From Pseudoneurospora amorphoporcata (taxonomy: Eukaryota; Ascomycota; Sordariomycetes; Sordariales; Sordariaceae): 64,000 nt of DNA. The position numbers were made by a program, and so were the translations under genes. Location of the stretch: positions 1 to 64,000 of the forward strand of contig MU859072.1 of NCBI GenBank assembly GCA_033297205.1, read 5' to 3'. Under the pieces are notes generated by a model. It was not told the origin of the DNA. It saw nothing but the letters and a program-made list of their open reading frames with translations, and made no database searches. Of the stretch, positions 46,943-58,395 are shown in pieces (within the stretch, counting starts at the first letter, position 1; each line of letters starts with the position of its first letter).

Positions 46943-49900
46943 CTAATTCACCCCTGTTGCACTGTCATGCTCGCTCCCATCATCCGTATCTTCATCTCCA
47001 ATCTCCTCCTCTTCGCCTTCGCCTCCTTCCTCATCCGCCTCCTCCTCATCCGCCTCCTCCTCCTCATCTTCTTCTTCCTCTTCATCACCTTCTTCGTCTT
47101 CAGCCTCTTCACCACCCTCCTCCTCCTCCTCCTCAGTTCCTTCCTCTACATCATCTTCATGCTCACCTGGCCTTACATCCTCCTCGTCTTCTTCGGCCTC
47201 TTCGTCTCCTTCCTCATCCTCTTCTTCATCCTCCTCTTCACCCTCCTCTTCACCCTCCTCTTCACCCTCCTCTTCACCCTTCTCTTCACCCTCCTCTTCC
47301 TCCTCCTCTTCCTCCTCCTCTTCCACTTCAGCACCTTCCTCATCATCATGATCCTCCTCGCCCTCTTCGACCTCTTCCTCGCCTTCCACGTCTTCCATCT
47401 CCTCATCTGCATCCTCTTCGCCTTCTTCCTCTTCCTCCGTCTCTCCACTCTCAACAGTTTCCTCAACCCCCTCATGCTCACCTTCTTCATCCCCCTCATC
47501 CTCAATGTCCCCTCCCACTTCCTCCTCCTCCTCCTCCCCCTCCCCCTCCTCCTCATATTCTGCATCCTCCGTCTCCGGAACTTCACGCACAACACTCCCA
47601 TTGCGAGGTCTGCCGGAGCCGGTCTTCAACCCCCACCTCATTGGGCCAATAGAACCACCCTCAGTCGCAGGCTTATTGTGATGGTCAATACTACTGCTGC
47701 TTCCTGGCCGCTGCTGGTTATGCTCATGTTGAGCAGCTCTGGCTGCCTGGTTCTTATGCCAGCTCGGCTTCCTTGGCGTCCGCTTTGGCTCCACCGATTT
47801 TCTATTCTCATCATCGTCACTGCCTGACTCCGAGCTCGAGCTGTAAATCGTAGGTCTGCCGGGTGTAATAGGGGTTGTAACAGACCCGGCAGCAGCAGCA
47901 CCAGCGGCAGCAGAGGCATCGACGCTCCGCCTGAGGTTGGGGAATAGGAGGGATGGGGGGATATCGTCCTCGTAGTCAGCTGGAACGTCACTGAGATCAC
48001 TCTCGTCGTCAGCTGAGTCGTGGACGCTACCGGGAGGAGAGGACATGGGTTCTTCATGCTCATCGTCGGCCATGTGGGTGTCATCCTGTCCTCCTCTTCT
48101 GCTGCGGCGACTGCGGGGACGGTTGTCACCACCATCATCAGCGTCTTTCATCTCAATATCCTCGTCATCATGTCGAGTAGCGTCTTCGTCTGTCTCATCG
48201 TTATCATCATCAGCGTCTTCGTCACGGGTTGTCTGACTCTTCCTTCCGCTGCCACTAGATGCGGAGCCTTTTCGTGATGATATTCCTCTGGTAGACAATG
48301 GTTTAGGTGGGCCTTCTGCGGCCCTTAATACGGCTTGTTCGGCCTTGCGTAGAACATCGGGTCTCCGAACGCCAAGCTTGCGACTGCGGTGAGCGACATC
48401 CCCGTTGAAGGATAGTTGCTTTTCTGACATCTTGTCGGGTTGCTCGGACGGGGCCCGCAGGAAATCCGAAGCAGCAGCAGCAGCACGTTCTCTCTCCTGA
48501 AGCGCCGGCAGGATGCTGAGGGTCATGAATTTGGATTCTTCTCTTTCTCCCGGCTTCTTGGGCGACTCTCCGTCGCCAGCCCGACTATGCTCGTCCCCGA
48601 CTTGCGGTGCCTCTGACGCAGCCCGCTCAGGAAGCAACTCGTGGTGAATGATGGAGTAGCAGTCATTGATCAAGTCATCAATCGGTCCAGCTTTCATCAA
48701 ATTGGCGTTTAGTTTCTTGAGCTCGATCGCTTCCTTCATGGCGTTCAGGGCGGCATGATTTTCAGCTTCTGGCGTGATCGCCCATTCCGACATCTTCTCA
48801 GCTACGACCTCGAAGTCCTCTGGTGCAACGTTTTTGAAAGGATCCTCGTCGTTCGTTGGGATGTCGAACGCCTTCCGGATCATCTTGAGGTAGATCTGTA
48901 CACTATGTTGCCAAAGCTCGTTGAAATGGTAGAAGTCGACACCCTTCTTCCGAATGCGTCGCAGTACGGCCTCAAGATTGGCTCTGTCATTCATGACGGC
49001 CAACAGCCGGGCCATGTACCGGATGTATTGCTCCGTGTAGACATGATGCCGACCGGGGCGTTCAGCATCACATTTCCAGACGTTCATAACCATCGTCTTG
49101 GTGAACATGTTTTCGCGCAGGACTGCAAAGGCCTTGGAAGCAGCCTCCTTGCTTTCCTCCTTCTTTGCCTTATCTTCCTCATCTTCAATCTCGTCGCCAT
49201 CAAACAACAGTCGAGCATGGCGAATAATCATACGATGCTGCCAGTTTGACTTGTCCTTATCCCTCAAGTGACGCATGTACCTGAGCATGTACTCATGCCA
49301 GTCCTCATCGTTTTCTAGCGTAACCTTTCCACCGCGACCAGGAGCGAATGGCTGTCGCTGCAAAATGTCTGCAGCTTCCTGGCGAGGGAGGTCTCCGCGG
49401 GTAACAAGCTTGTTGATGACTGATAGAATCTTGTAGTGTGGCTCAAGAATCGGGTCCTGGCCGTGCCGAGGTTTGGGTAGCGCCCGAACAATCTCGACAG
49501 TCTTTTCCAAAGCCTTGACGACCGCTTGAACCGATGGCCGGCCGCGCCGATTCTTCTCATCAAGCTCCTCCACCGGCTTCTGGTACATCTTCCATAAACA
49601 TTTCGCTATCATGTACGGATTCCTCCAGTCCTTGGGCTTGCCAGCCATGGCTTTCCGGAACAAGCTCGCGGCGAACTTCCAAACCTGGTAGTCTGACATC
49701 TGATTATGCAGTATCTCTTTGTAAGTACCATTGCCCGATGTCTCGATAAAAAAACGGTGCTGGTCTGAATGCATAAATGGCTCCATTGCAAAAGGCTCGC
49801 GGCTCGATGCATACATTCGCATGCCAAATTCGTGGTATAGGTCATAAACGGCCTCAGTGTCTCCCTCTGGCAATGCGTAGACGTTGGAATCCGAGGTCGA

Positions 49901-52900
49901 GGCATATGAGTGCGATAAAGCGAGAGTGTAACAATGAATCGACTGCCGCTGGAACTTGACAAGATCTGCCCTGTCCTTGTTCATCTTGTCGGCGGTCCAA
50001 AGAACCATATCATCCAACTCATAGTCGAAGCATTCGGCAAGACGGAACCAGGCATCCCACCGGTCTGGTGTATACTGAAGCTGTAGCCGCAAGAAGGTGA
50101 CTGCAATGCGTAGATCGTCCAGAGCACCCGGGGTCTGACGGCGGTTGAGATCTACACCTTTGAACTTAGTAAGGGCAATCATGCCCAGCAAGAAAAACCA
50201 ACCATGCTTTGCGGGTGCACTGTCTGGTGTGTTGATAGTGACCGCATCCAGGTACACATTGCCGGTAAGGGCCTTGTACAAATGCAAGGGGTGAATAGGC
50301 GTCTTCAAATATTCGTTGAAGTTGCGATGGTTGTGCATCATCTGAGCTGTTGACTTGGCCGAGCCAATGGCTTGCTGCATCGACTCGACAGTGTTTTTGA
50401 GGTCCGACTTCAACAGATCCTTCATCGTCATGCGGTGGGCAAGCAAACTGATCTTTTCCACCATCGCCAATGCCTGACGCTTCTCAAGCTTCTCAGGTGG
50501 GCAGTCATGCTCCTGGACGTCCCAGATTCCGACTCCCAGCTTGAGGCCATGAAGATCATAGAGAACTTGACCGAGATAGTCCTCCCAGTTTTCAATATTC
50601 TTCAGCTTCAGGAGCTCGACCCGCATCATCTTGAGGAAGATCTTGTTGGAGGACTTGCAGTACTTCCTTAGCCCCAAGACTTGGTGAACGGCGGCCAAAT
50701 AATCAGCCAGATCATTCTCTGGTGTCGGGAAAATGTCCGGGTGAAGATTTATCCCCATCTTCAGAACCGTGTATTGCAGGGACCATGTTCTCACTTGCAT
50801 CTCCCGAAGCCTGTTGAGAAATGTTGCAGCTGGAGACCCGCTTGCCGGTGCTTGAATTATTCCTACACTGCCCTCATCCTCGTACATGGCAGCAACGTGG
50901 AGGAGACAGCTGACCTTGGCGAGAGCGGCTGATGTAGTCTTGATGTGCTCCTCATCAATGATATCGAACGAATTGTTGTGATTCAGCGCCAGATGCAACG
51001 ACTGAATGATCTGGTCATCTAGAGCCTTGAGCATTGTCATGAACAACTCCTTTCGAGCTGCCTGTGGTCTGTTGACGTAGTCATCCCGCTCAAAATCGTG
51101 CACAATAGTTTCAATACTCCGTAGGAAGCAAGAAAACTGCTTTGTGGTGTACTTGATTTTACCGTAGGCGTCGCCGAGCCTCGACCAGAGGAGCAACCGG
51201 AGATCAGTACTGCTCTTCTCAATGAAGTTCCACAGATCTTGCAGTCCCTGGCTAGCGCAATCTTTGATTGACCTCACGTTTCCGGTAACCTCGGTGTCTT
51301 CGTCCATTGCGTCTTCTGGAGGATCCGAAGCAGATGAGCTGTTGATGCAGACTGATTCAGGATTAAGCACAGGCTCCAAAGTATCGATAACGGAGACCGG
51401 GTCGCCCTGGTCTTCTTGGAAAAGGCCCATGAAGAACTCCATGGTCGTTAGCTTGCTAACTTCACGATCGGCAGCGGCCACCGAAATCTCCGGCATCACA
51501 GCGTTGTTTGGCAGAACGATATCGGGGACCGAAGTTGTCGCAAGGTGATCGCGCAGACTATGCCAGCAATTGAGGATGTGCTCGCGGGGTACACCTTCAG
51601 TAACTGTAATGTAGACCACAGCTGCCCAGAGGAAGCGGAGGGTCAAAGCATCATCGGTTTCGAGACGTCGCCGCCGGCTGACTTCCGTAGCCAGATCCCA
51701 CCACCTCCCTAGTCTTATCCTCGCTTTAGTTCGCGTAATTTGCTCCACGACGCTGTTAGGGTTCGTGATCCGCTCATACACATCAAGATGTAGCTCGAAA
51801 AGCATGTGAACCAGGTTGGCAATATCTGTAAAAGACTGGCGCCTGCTTGGGTCGCTCAACTGCCATTGCTCAAGATCGTAGACGACCCGTTCGTAGATTC
51901 CCTCGTCCAAGCGGCTGATGATTTGAACAACAGCAACCTTCATCTGATCTGACCATTTCTCTGTCGAGTAGCCCTCGGCAAGAGCTTTGACATACTCATG
52001 AACGACATCCTGGATCGTGTTCCAGCCCGAGTTCATTCTCGCAACGAAACCACGGATATTCCGCACATCGTCAAACTGGGGCGGCTCGACCGCCCTTTGG
52101 GATGGGGATTTCGAGTGTTCTAAGAAAGCAGACAGGCTAAGTGGCGGGCTTTCTCTACCGTCCAGAAGGATGCTTGCAGTTTCTTCGTCAAAACGAAGTA
52201 TCGCCTCACGCAAGTCAGTCGTTGCAGGATTCTGGATTTTGCTTGTTCGATCATCTGAAGCGCAGGAATCTAGGATCTCGGTTATCCTGTCCAGTGTATC
52301 TCGGTCTGTCACTCCCAGGTTTTCGAGCAGATTTTTGGTCATCTGAAAGAGGTTCTGGTCGGCGGCTTGGAAGGGCTGAAGCTGAGTGGCGAGTAGCGTG
52401 GCAGGGTCCATGGCCTCCTCCAGTGCAGTGTCCCTTCGCCTTGTCCTTTTGCTCCTCTTGGTCTCGCCTTTCTCTTCATCTGCTGGATCTGGTATGCCAG
52501 CGGCAGATTGTGAGCGTTTCCTTGTCGGCAACGAAGATGTACGGTCCTTTTGGGGCTGATCCGTTTCTTTGGGTTCTTCGACAATGGTAACTTTCGTCTC
52601 TCTAACTCTCGATTCGGCTTCTTCAGTGTCTTGGGCTTCAGACTTTTCGGCCAAAATGGCTTCCGCCGCCGTCTCCTCCTGCGTGTTTTCTTCAGAAGGC
52701 TGCAGCTGTTTATCAATCTCCATCTGAACATCTTCATCTTCAACGATTCCTTCTGGTAGTTGGATAGTAATAGCTTGACCAGAAAAGCCATGTTCTGCAA
52801 CGAAGCGAACCAACGCAATACCAAGTTCAGTCCAGGAGTAGCTCAGGAGGTTCATGACAAGACGTGGTTGGCTAACCTCGTCCGAGTCCGGTTGTGGGGC

Positions 52901-53838
52901 AGCTATTGCTTTTGTGTAATCCGGGAGGGATGGTATCGGATCGAGGTAACGCTCCAAGAACTTCGGGAGACCTTTTTCACGGAATGCCTTCATTATGGGG
53001 TGACTTAGGGCCATCTTGTCGTCCAGGACCTCGAGTTGTCGTTTCAACTGTTCGCCAGCAAATCCTTCGGCGAGCGATGGGGGCTCGAAAACGGTAACAG
53101 CGGGGTCATCGTCCAATTCCACAGCTGCCTCCAAACTGTACCGACTAATCCGTGCGCTCTTGAGAAAAGCAGCAACCCTCGCGGTCTTCCTCCACAAGTC
53201 GGCATCGGACGGGTCAAAGTCGAGGGCAGCGCTGAACTCGTCCAGGGCTTTCTTGGCGTCATTTTGAATGGCGGGATCCTCGTAATCGAACTCGCTACCC
53301 TGTTTACTGGCCCGTGCCTTGTTTTTGATCCGATCGACGATGAATTGGCCGTGGTTCTTGAAGGATAGGTATAAAGTCTGTGGGAGAGTGCTGGCAATGC
53401 CATCTACATCAGCAGCGCCGACCTCCAGCCCCTGGGCAAGGGTGGGCTCAATGACAAGCGTGCCATCTGGTCGTTCCTCGGTGCGCTCGTACTCGGTCTT
53501 GCTTTCGGGGTATTTGAAAATCTCGGACTCAAAAAGGGCATTGTAGGCGTCGGAGGCTTCGTCGAAGAATCGGGGGCCTTGGGAGTGGAGCTTGAGCGCG
53601 TTCTGGAATAGTTTCAAGGCATCATCGACCTGTAACAAGGGTTGGATAAGTGACTGTGCTGGCGACCGACATTCCAATCATGGCGGGTAGACAATATGTA
53701 CTTGAATTTGCTTGGTGGTATCGATTTCCTCATCGACGTTCTCTTCGGGCTCGACGTTGATCGCCTGAAAGGTTGGCTACAGGAAACACAACAGTTAGCA
53801 GGTCGATGACACTCCAAGCTACCGGCCAATCTTACCAT
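46943..53838 (-). CDS. HIR3: Histone transcription regulator 3 (HIR complex, Cabin1-like)
   Basis: A 2,254-residue protein from three exons: 53838-53836 (the ATG alone), 53776-53702 (25 codons, PTFQAINVEPEENVDEEIDT onward) and 53629-46943. The isolated start codon is supported by the GTAAGA donor directly after ATG and by both joins being phase 0. The N-terminal region has helical TPR-type repeats (DDALKLFQNALKLHSQGPRF), and long helical stretches continue to about residue 1800. HIR3/Cabin1 is the scaffold of the HIR histone H3-H4 chaperone complex, controlling histone genes and replication-independent nucleosome assembly. The last ~400 residues carry an extremely Glu/Asp-rich tail that includes a 12-base tandem repeat. 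It is divergent from the ChAPs gene across the repeat island. Confidence 0.9.
47228..47312. repeat. 12-bp tandem repeat in the HIR3 acidic tail
   Basis: About five copies of a TTCACCCTCCTC-type unit (plus strand) encode Gly-Glu-Glu-Glu repeats on the minus strand. They lie inside several hundred bases of strand-biased CT-rich sequence (about 46.98-47.57 kb) that can slip and expand. Confidence 0.85.
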
Positions 53839-54204
53839 GTTGCCAGAATCGATATTTATGTCATGCGGTTGATTGGTGGTAAAAGTAACGGCGCAACAGT
53901 GTAGAAATGTCGAGTGGGATGTACGGTAAAGTCCAATGGGAACTTGTGAATGTTGGGCCAAAAGGCAGAGAAGCGACTGTCTTTCTTGCCCGGTTGAGTT
54001 GTCGAAGTAGTTGTCAGAGTCGCGTCCGCAAAGTGAGACGCGATATTGCGCTGTTGGACACTTGCCGGGCAGAGAGCAAGGTACCTAAATTAATTGTTAG
54101 TGCGGCCCATGCTGTGCCAAAAAGGTTCACACTCCATCACGGCAGGCACATGGGAGCTCCCGTCACAACCGTACTAAAAAGGAGGGGTGCAGCCAACGGT
54201 CGTT
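53839..54204. other. HIR3 promoter region up to the repeat island
   Basis: Only about 365 bases separate the HIR3 start codon from the first AACGTT-rich repeat sequence, so the HIR3 promoter must lie here or within the island. Confidence 0.5.
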
Positions 54205-54380
54205 GAACAGTTCGTAATTAGTAAATAGTAAATTTACAATGCAAACCTGTATTAACGTAAATTTTTTTAGACGTTAACGTTTTGAAATATTTTAATTAGG
54301 TCAATTGTAAATAAATAGTCCAAAAGTTCAAACGTTTAAAAATTAGCTAACTGTTACGAACGTTAAGCGAAATAACACGG
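54205..54380 (+). repeat. Left AACGTT-rich flank of the repeat island
   Basis: Begins with GAACAGTTC, then 7 bases, then GTAAAT. It carries repeated ACGTTAACGTT (54271-), CAAACGTTT (54329-54337) and GAACGTTA motifs in very AT-rich DNA. The same start pattern (GAACTGTTC, 7 bases, GTAAAT) and the same inner motifs occur in inverted orientation at 58930-59232. These could be the terminal regions of one older DNA element. Confidence 0.5.
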
Positions 54381-54449
54381 GCCAACCAAGCCACTGGGAT
54401 ACCACAGCCACGTGAAGGCTGGGCAATGTAACCATGACAAGGATGCGGG

Positions 54450-54638
54450 CTCATGGAGGCGAGCCAGGCTCATGGTGGTGAGCCAGGCTCATAGTGGTGA
54501 GCCAGGCTCATGAAGGTGAGCCAGGCTCATGGTGGTGAGCCAGGCTCATGAAGGTGAGCCAGGCTCATGGTGGTGAGCCAGGCTCATGAAGGTGAGCCAG
54601 GCTCATGAAGGTGAGCTAGGCTCATGAAGGTGAGCCAG
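54450..54638. repeat. 19-bp minisatellite, ten copies
   Basis: Ten tandem units of CTCATGGTGGTGAGCCAGG, varying at the GGTGGT/GAAGGT core. Across unit junctions GGCTCA and TGAGCC are inverted, so every unit can form a six-base-pair hairpin. Partial units (CTTAGGGCTCATGAGCCAG) follow to about 54680. Confidence 0.95.
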
Positions 54639-54680
54639 CTTAGGGCTCATGAGCCAGTTCGTGGTCAATGAGCCAGACGC

Positions 54681-55105
54681 ATGTAACCAAAAGGCACAAA
54701 GGTATAAAGGGACGACTGGAGAACTCAGATTGTCAGATAATTCTGCAGTAGTCAACAGATCATTATCATTGAAACCAGTATAACGCTGCTATACTTGTTG
54801 TGAACCTTTTGGCTTTACCGAACGTCTTCTGATAGTCTTCACCTTCAGCTATCCCATTTAGGCAGATCAGACTGCCGTTCGTCACACTAACGCTTCTATA
54901 ATGTTAACGCTTGGCAGGTACTATTCTTATATTAACTTCGCTTGTAGTTTATATTAAGCTAGTTTTATAGTATAAAGTATAGGCTATACTACACTTAAGT
55001 TGGGTTCGTACTATATATAATATGTATACTTAGACTTACTACTAGTTATAAAAATTTAAAGTCTTTATATTAGCGTACTAATCTTTTTTAATATTAATGT
55101 ATATT
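54681..55105. other. AT-rich non-coding DNA in the island
   Basis: Very AT- and TpA-rich DNA with no open frame of note, consistent with RIP-degraded repeat. Nothing more specific can be said. Confidence 0.5.
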
Positions 55106-55503
55106 TGTTTGCTGCAATGCTCTAACTAGCCTATAATGATAGTACTAGTATAGGGATGCTATAGTGAACTATGCACTTGTAGCAGAGCGGAGCGGAAGCG
55201 GTGGTATAATAGTAGTGCTGAAGGAAGCAGCGTAGTTGCAGCGTAGTTGCAGATATAATAGGAGTGTTGTAAAAGAGGTCTTAGAGAGGACTCTGCTCTC
55301 AAGATAGAAGATTACAGTGAACTTTGCACTGTGGAAAACAACTTATTATATTAAACTCTGCACTATAAGAAAAGACCGTATTGTATTGCTTGAGTGTCCT
55401 TGCTTGCTTAAGGAGTGACTAACTAATAGAGAGGAGAAGTCTTTATATACATAAATGCTGAGTGTTTAGAAGCTTCCAGAGTGTAGAAGCTTCCTATAAG
55501 TTA
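55106..55503 (+). mobile_element. LTR copy 1, truncated at its 3' side
   Basis: Starts TGTTTGCTGCAATG, matching the 5' end of the complete LTR at 56891. It follows that sequence through the TATATA-containing part and stops where copy 2 begins. About 240 bases of the LTR 3' part are missing. Confidence 0.85.
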
Positions 55504-55796
55504 TGTTTGCTGCAATGCCCTAACTAGCCTATGATGATAGTACTAGTATAGAGATGCTACAGTGAACTATGTACTTGTAGCTGAGCGGAGCAGAAGCGGT
55601 GGTACGACAGCAGTGCTGAAGGAAGCAGCGTAATTACAGCGTAGTTGTAGATACAATAGAAGTGTTGTAAAAGAGGTCTTAGAGAGGACTCTGCTCTCAA
55701 GACAGAAGATTACAGTGAACTTTGCACTGTGGAAAACAACTTATTATAGTGAACTCTGCACTATAAGAAAAGACCGTATTATATTGCTTGAGTGTC

Positions 55797-55836
<40 letters not shown>

Positions 55837-56184
55837 AGGAGTGACTAACTAACGGAGAGGAGAGGTCTTTATATACATAAATGCTGAGTGTCTGGAAGCT
55901 TCTAGAGTGTAGAAGTGCTTGTAAGAGTACTATACTATGAAAGGAAAGAGTTGAATCTATAAGCTTCTGTTGCATTCTATAATGACAAATCAATCTAGAG
56001 AGAATGCTGAACAGGTTCGAGAATCCAGAACGCAGTAGTGAAACCTCTGTGTTCTAGTAGATTCTGTAGGGCTGAGTCGACTGATCCTATAACGTAGAAG
56101 GAATAGTGTTCTCAGCAATCAGCCTTCTATATTACAAGGTAGTATAAGGCAGTTACAAGGCACAGTACTAGCCACATGTTAACA
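55504..56184 (+). mobile_element. LTR copy 2, full length
   Basis: Runs from TGTTTGCTGCAATGCCC to ATGTTAACA, about 681 bp. It is longer than copies 4 and 5 partly through an expanded CTTG tract. The left flank is AGTTA and the right flank ATTGC, so there is no target duplication. Its left edge lies inside copy 1, so it either inserted there with later loss or recombined with another copy. No primer-binding site or coding domain follows. Confidence 0.88.
55797..55836. repeat. CTTG tetranucleotide expansion inside LTR copy 2
   Basis: Ten CTTG units here against about two to four at the same site in the other direct copies. Confidence 0.95.
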
Positions 56185-56512
56185 ATTGCGATGTAAATGA
56201 CCGATGTAGTGACCCAGCCGATAGGCGTATGCGACCGTGCCGCTAAGTGCCCTGTAAGACCGCTATATAAATGCCCTGTAAGAACTAGATCTAGGTACAA
56301 ATCTAGGAGTGCGTACGCTGCAGTCTAGAATCTGGGCTTAGCATGGCATGACAACCTTGAAAGATTAAAATGCCCAGATGTGCTTAGCGAAATTTATGAA
56401 AGAATACATTTGCTATGGCAGACTTCGAGCGGGTTCGGGTTATGTATGGGAAAAAAATGTGAATCAACGTACGAGTAGAGTTTTGCCAACGTGCGAGTAG
56501 CGCTTCTCTTTA
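56185..56512. other. Unique DNA between LTR copies 2 and 3
   Basis: Less AT-rich than its surroundings, with no open frame and no tRNA-complementary primer site next to copy 2. It could be remnant internal sequence or pre-insertion DNA. Confidence 0.4.
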
Positions 56513-56797
56513 AGTAATATAATATAGTCTTTTCTTATAGTATAGAGTTTACTATAATAAGTTGTTTTCTATAGTGTAGAGTTTACTGTAATCTTCTGTT
56601 TTGAGAGTAGAGTCCTCTCTAAGACCTCTTTTATAATACTCCTATTGTATTTGCGACTACGCTGCAATTACGCTGCTTCCTTTAGTAATGCTATCGTACC
56701 ACCGCTTCCGCTCCGCTCAGCTACAAGTGTATAGTTCACTGTAGCATCCCTATACTAGTACTATCATTATAGGCTAGTTAGAGCATTGCAGCAAACA
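56513..56797 (-). mobile_element. LTR copy 3, inverted 5' fragment
   Basis: The reverse complement of the first ~285 bases of the LTR, ending (plus strand) in GCAGCAAACA. It shows many extra T/A changes relative to the direct copies, so it is probably older or more heavily RIPed. Confidence 0.85.
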
Positions 56798-56890
56798 TAT
56801 AAGAAGAAAAAGTAGGGTATAGTATAAATAGAATTTTATATTCGTACAAATAGAACTTCTATTTAATTTACAAATAGACTAGTATAGAGT

Positions 56891-57523
56891 TGTTTGCTGC
56901 AATACCCTAACTAGCCTATGATGATAGTACTAGTATAGGGACGCTACAGTGAACTATGCACTTGTAGCTAAGCGGAGCGGAAGCGGTGGTACGACAGCAG
57001 TGCTGAAGGAAGCAGCGTGATTGCAGATACAATAGGAGTGTTGTAAAAGAAGTCTTAGAGAGGACTCTGCTCTCAAGACAGAAGATTACAGTGGACTCTG
57101 CACTGTGGAAAAGACTGTATTGTATTGCTCAAGTTATGCTTGCTTGCTTGCTTAAGGAGTGACTAACTAGAGGAGAGGAGAGTGGTCTTTATATACATGA
57201 ATGCTGAGTGTCTAGAAGCTTCCAGAGCATAGAAGCTTGCTGTAAGTCAGTAGGGACACTCTGCCATAAAAGGAAAGAAACTAGATCTGTAAGTTTCCAA
57301 TGCATTCCATAATGACTAATCAATCTAGAAGGAATGCTGGATAAGTTAGCGAAGCCAAGAATATAGTGGCGAAGCCAAGAACGGTGGCGAGGCTGAGAAC
57401 GCAATGGCCAAGCCCTGTTATTCTAACACATTCTGTGGAGACTAAGTTCCCCAGTGACCAGCCTACTATACTACTGAGTAGTACAGGGCAGTTACAAGGC
57501 ACAGTACTAGCCACACGTTAACA
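56891..57523 (+). mobile_element. LTR copy 4, complete solo LTR with AGAGT target duplication
   Basis: 633 bp from TGTTTGCTGC to CACGTTAACA, with short TGTT/AACA inverted ends. It is flanked on the left (56886-56890) and right (57524-57528) by the same five bases AGAGT. Perfect 5-bp duplications plus TG...CA ends identify a solo LTR left by recombination of an LTR retrotransposon. It contains a CTTTATATACAT TATA-like sequence. Confidence 0.95.
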
Positions 57524-57528
57524 AGAGT

Positions 57529-57703
57529 CTTTTTAATAATACGTCCTATTATATATATAGATGGTAGTTTTAATAATCTATTAACCAGCTTATATACATA
57601 TAACTCTATTTACTATACGATTATTAGCTTGTCTAGAGTTATAGTAAAAACAATATATATAATACTTTTTATAAAAGATAGAAATACTAAGGAGTAAGTG
57701 TTT
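57529..57703. other. AT-rich DNA between solo LTRs 4 and 5
   Basis: TpA-rich, no coding potential. Confidence 0.5.
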
Positions 57704-57708
57704 AATTA

Positions 57709-58346
57709 TGTTTGCTACAATGCCCTAACTAGCCTATAATAATAGTACTAGTATAGGGATGCTACAGTGAACTATGCACTTGTAGCTGAGCGGAGCGGAA
57801 GCGGTAGTACGACAACAGTGCTAAAGGAAGCAGCGTAGTTGCAGCGTGGTTTCAAATACAATAGAAGTATTATAAAAGAGGTCTTAAAGAGGACTCTACT
57901 CTCAAGACAGAAGATTACAGTGGACTCTGCACTATGGAAAAGACTGTATTGTATTGCTCAAGTTATACTTGCTTGCTTAAGGAGTGACTAACTAACAGAA
58001 AGGAAAGGTCTTTATATACATAAGTGCTGAGTGTCTAGAAGCTTCCAGAGTATAGAAGCTTGCTGTAAGTCAGTAGGGACACTCTGCCATAAAAGGAAAG
58101 AAACTACATCTGTAAGTTTCCAATGCATTCCATAATGACTAATCAATCTAGAAAGAATGCTGGATAAGTTAGCGAAGCCAAGAATATAGTGGCGAAGCCA
58201 AGAACGGTAGCGAGGCTGAGAACGCAATGGCCAAGCCCTGTTATTCTAACACATTCTATGGAGACTAAGTTCCCCAGTGACCAGCCTACTATACTACAGG
58301 GTAGTACAGGGCAGTTACAAGGCATAGTACTAGCTATACGTTAACA
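57709..58346 (+). mobile_element. LTR copy 5, complete solo LTR with AATTA target duplication
   Basis: 638 bp from TGTTTGCTACAATG to TACGTTAACA. The same five bases AATTA stand at 57704-57708 and 58347-58351. It is closely related to copy 4, with scattered C-to-T and G-to-A differences. Confidence 0.95.
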
Positions 58347-58395
58347 AATTATAATAGTAAGCACTTTATTACAGGGTTAGACCTGTGATGTGCTG

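Noticed and set aside
46934..47827. Long plus-strand open frame rich in Leu, Phe and Ile opposite HIR3
   Set aside because: It is the antisense reading of the Glu/Asp-rich tail of HIR3; GAG/GAA codons read backwards give CTC/TTC. No start context or family match.
55697..55993. Minus-strand 98-codon frame with repeated Lys-Gln-Ala-Ser
   Set aside because: The repeat is simply the CTTG microsatellite of LTR copy 2 translated in reverse.
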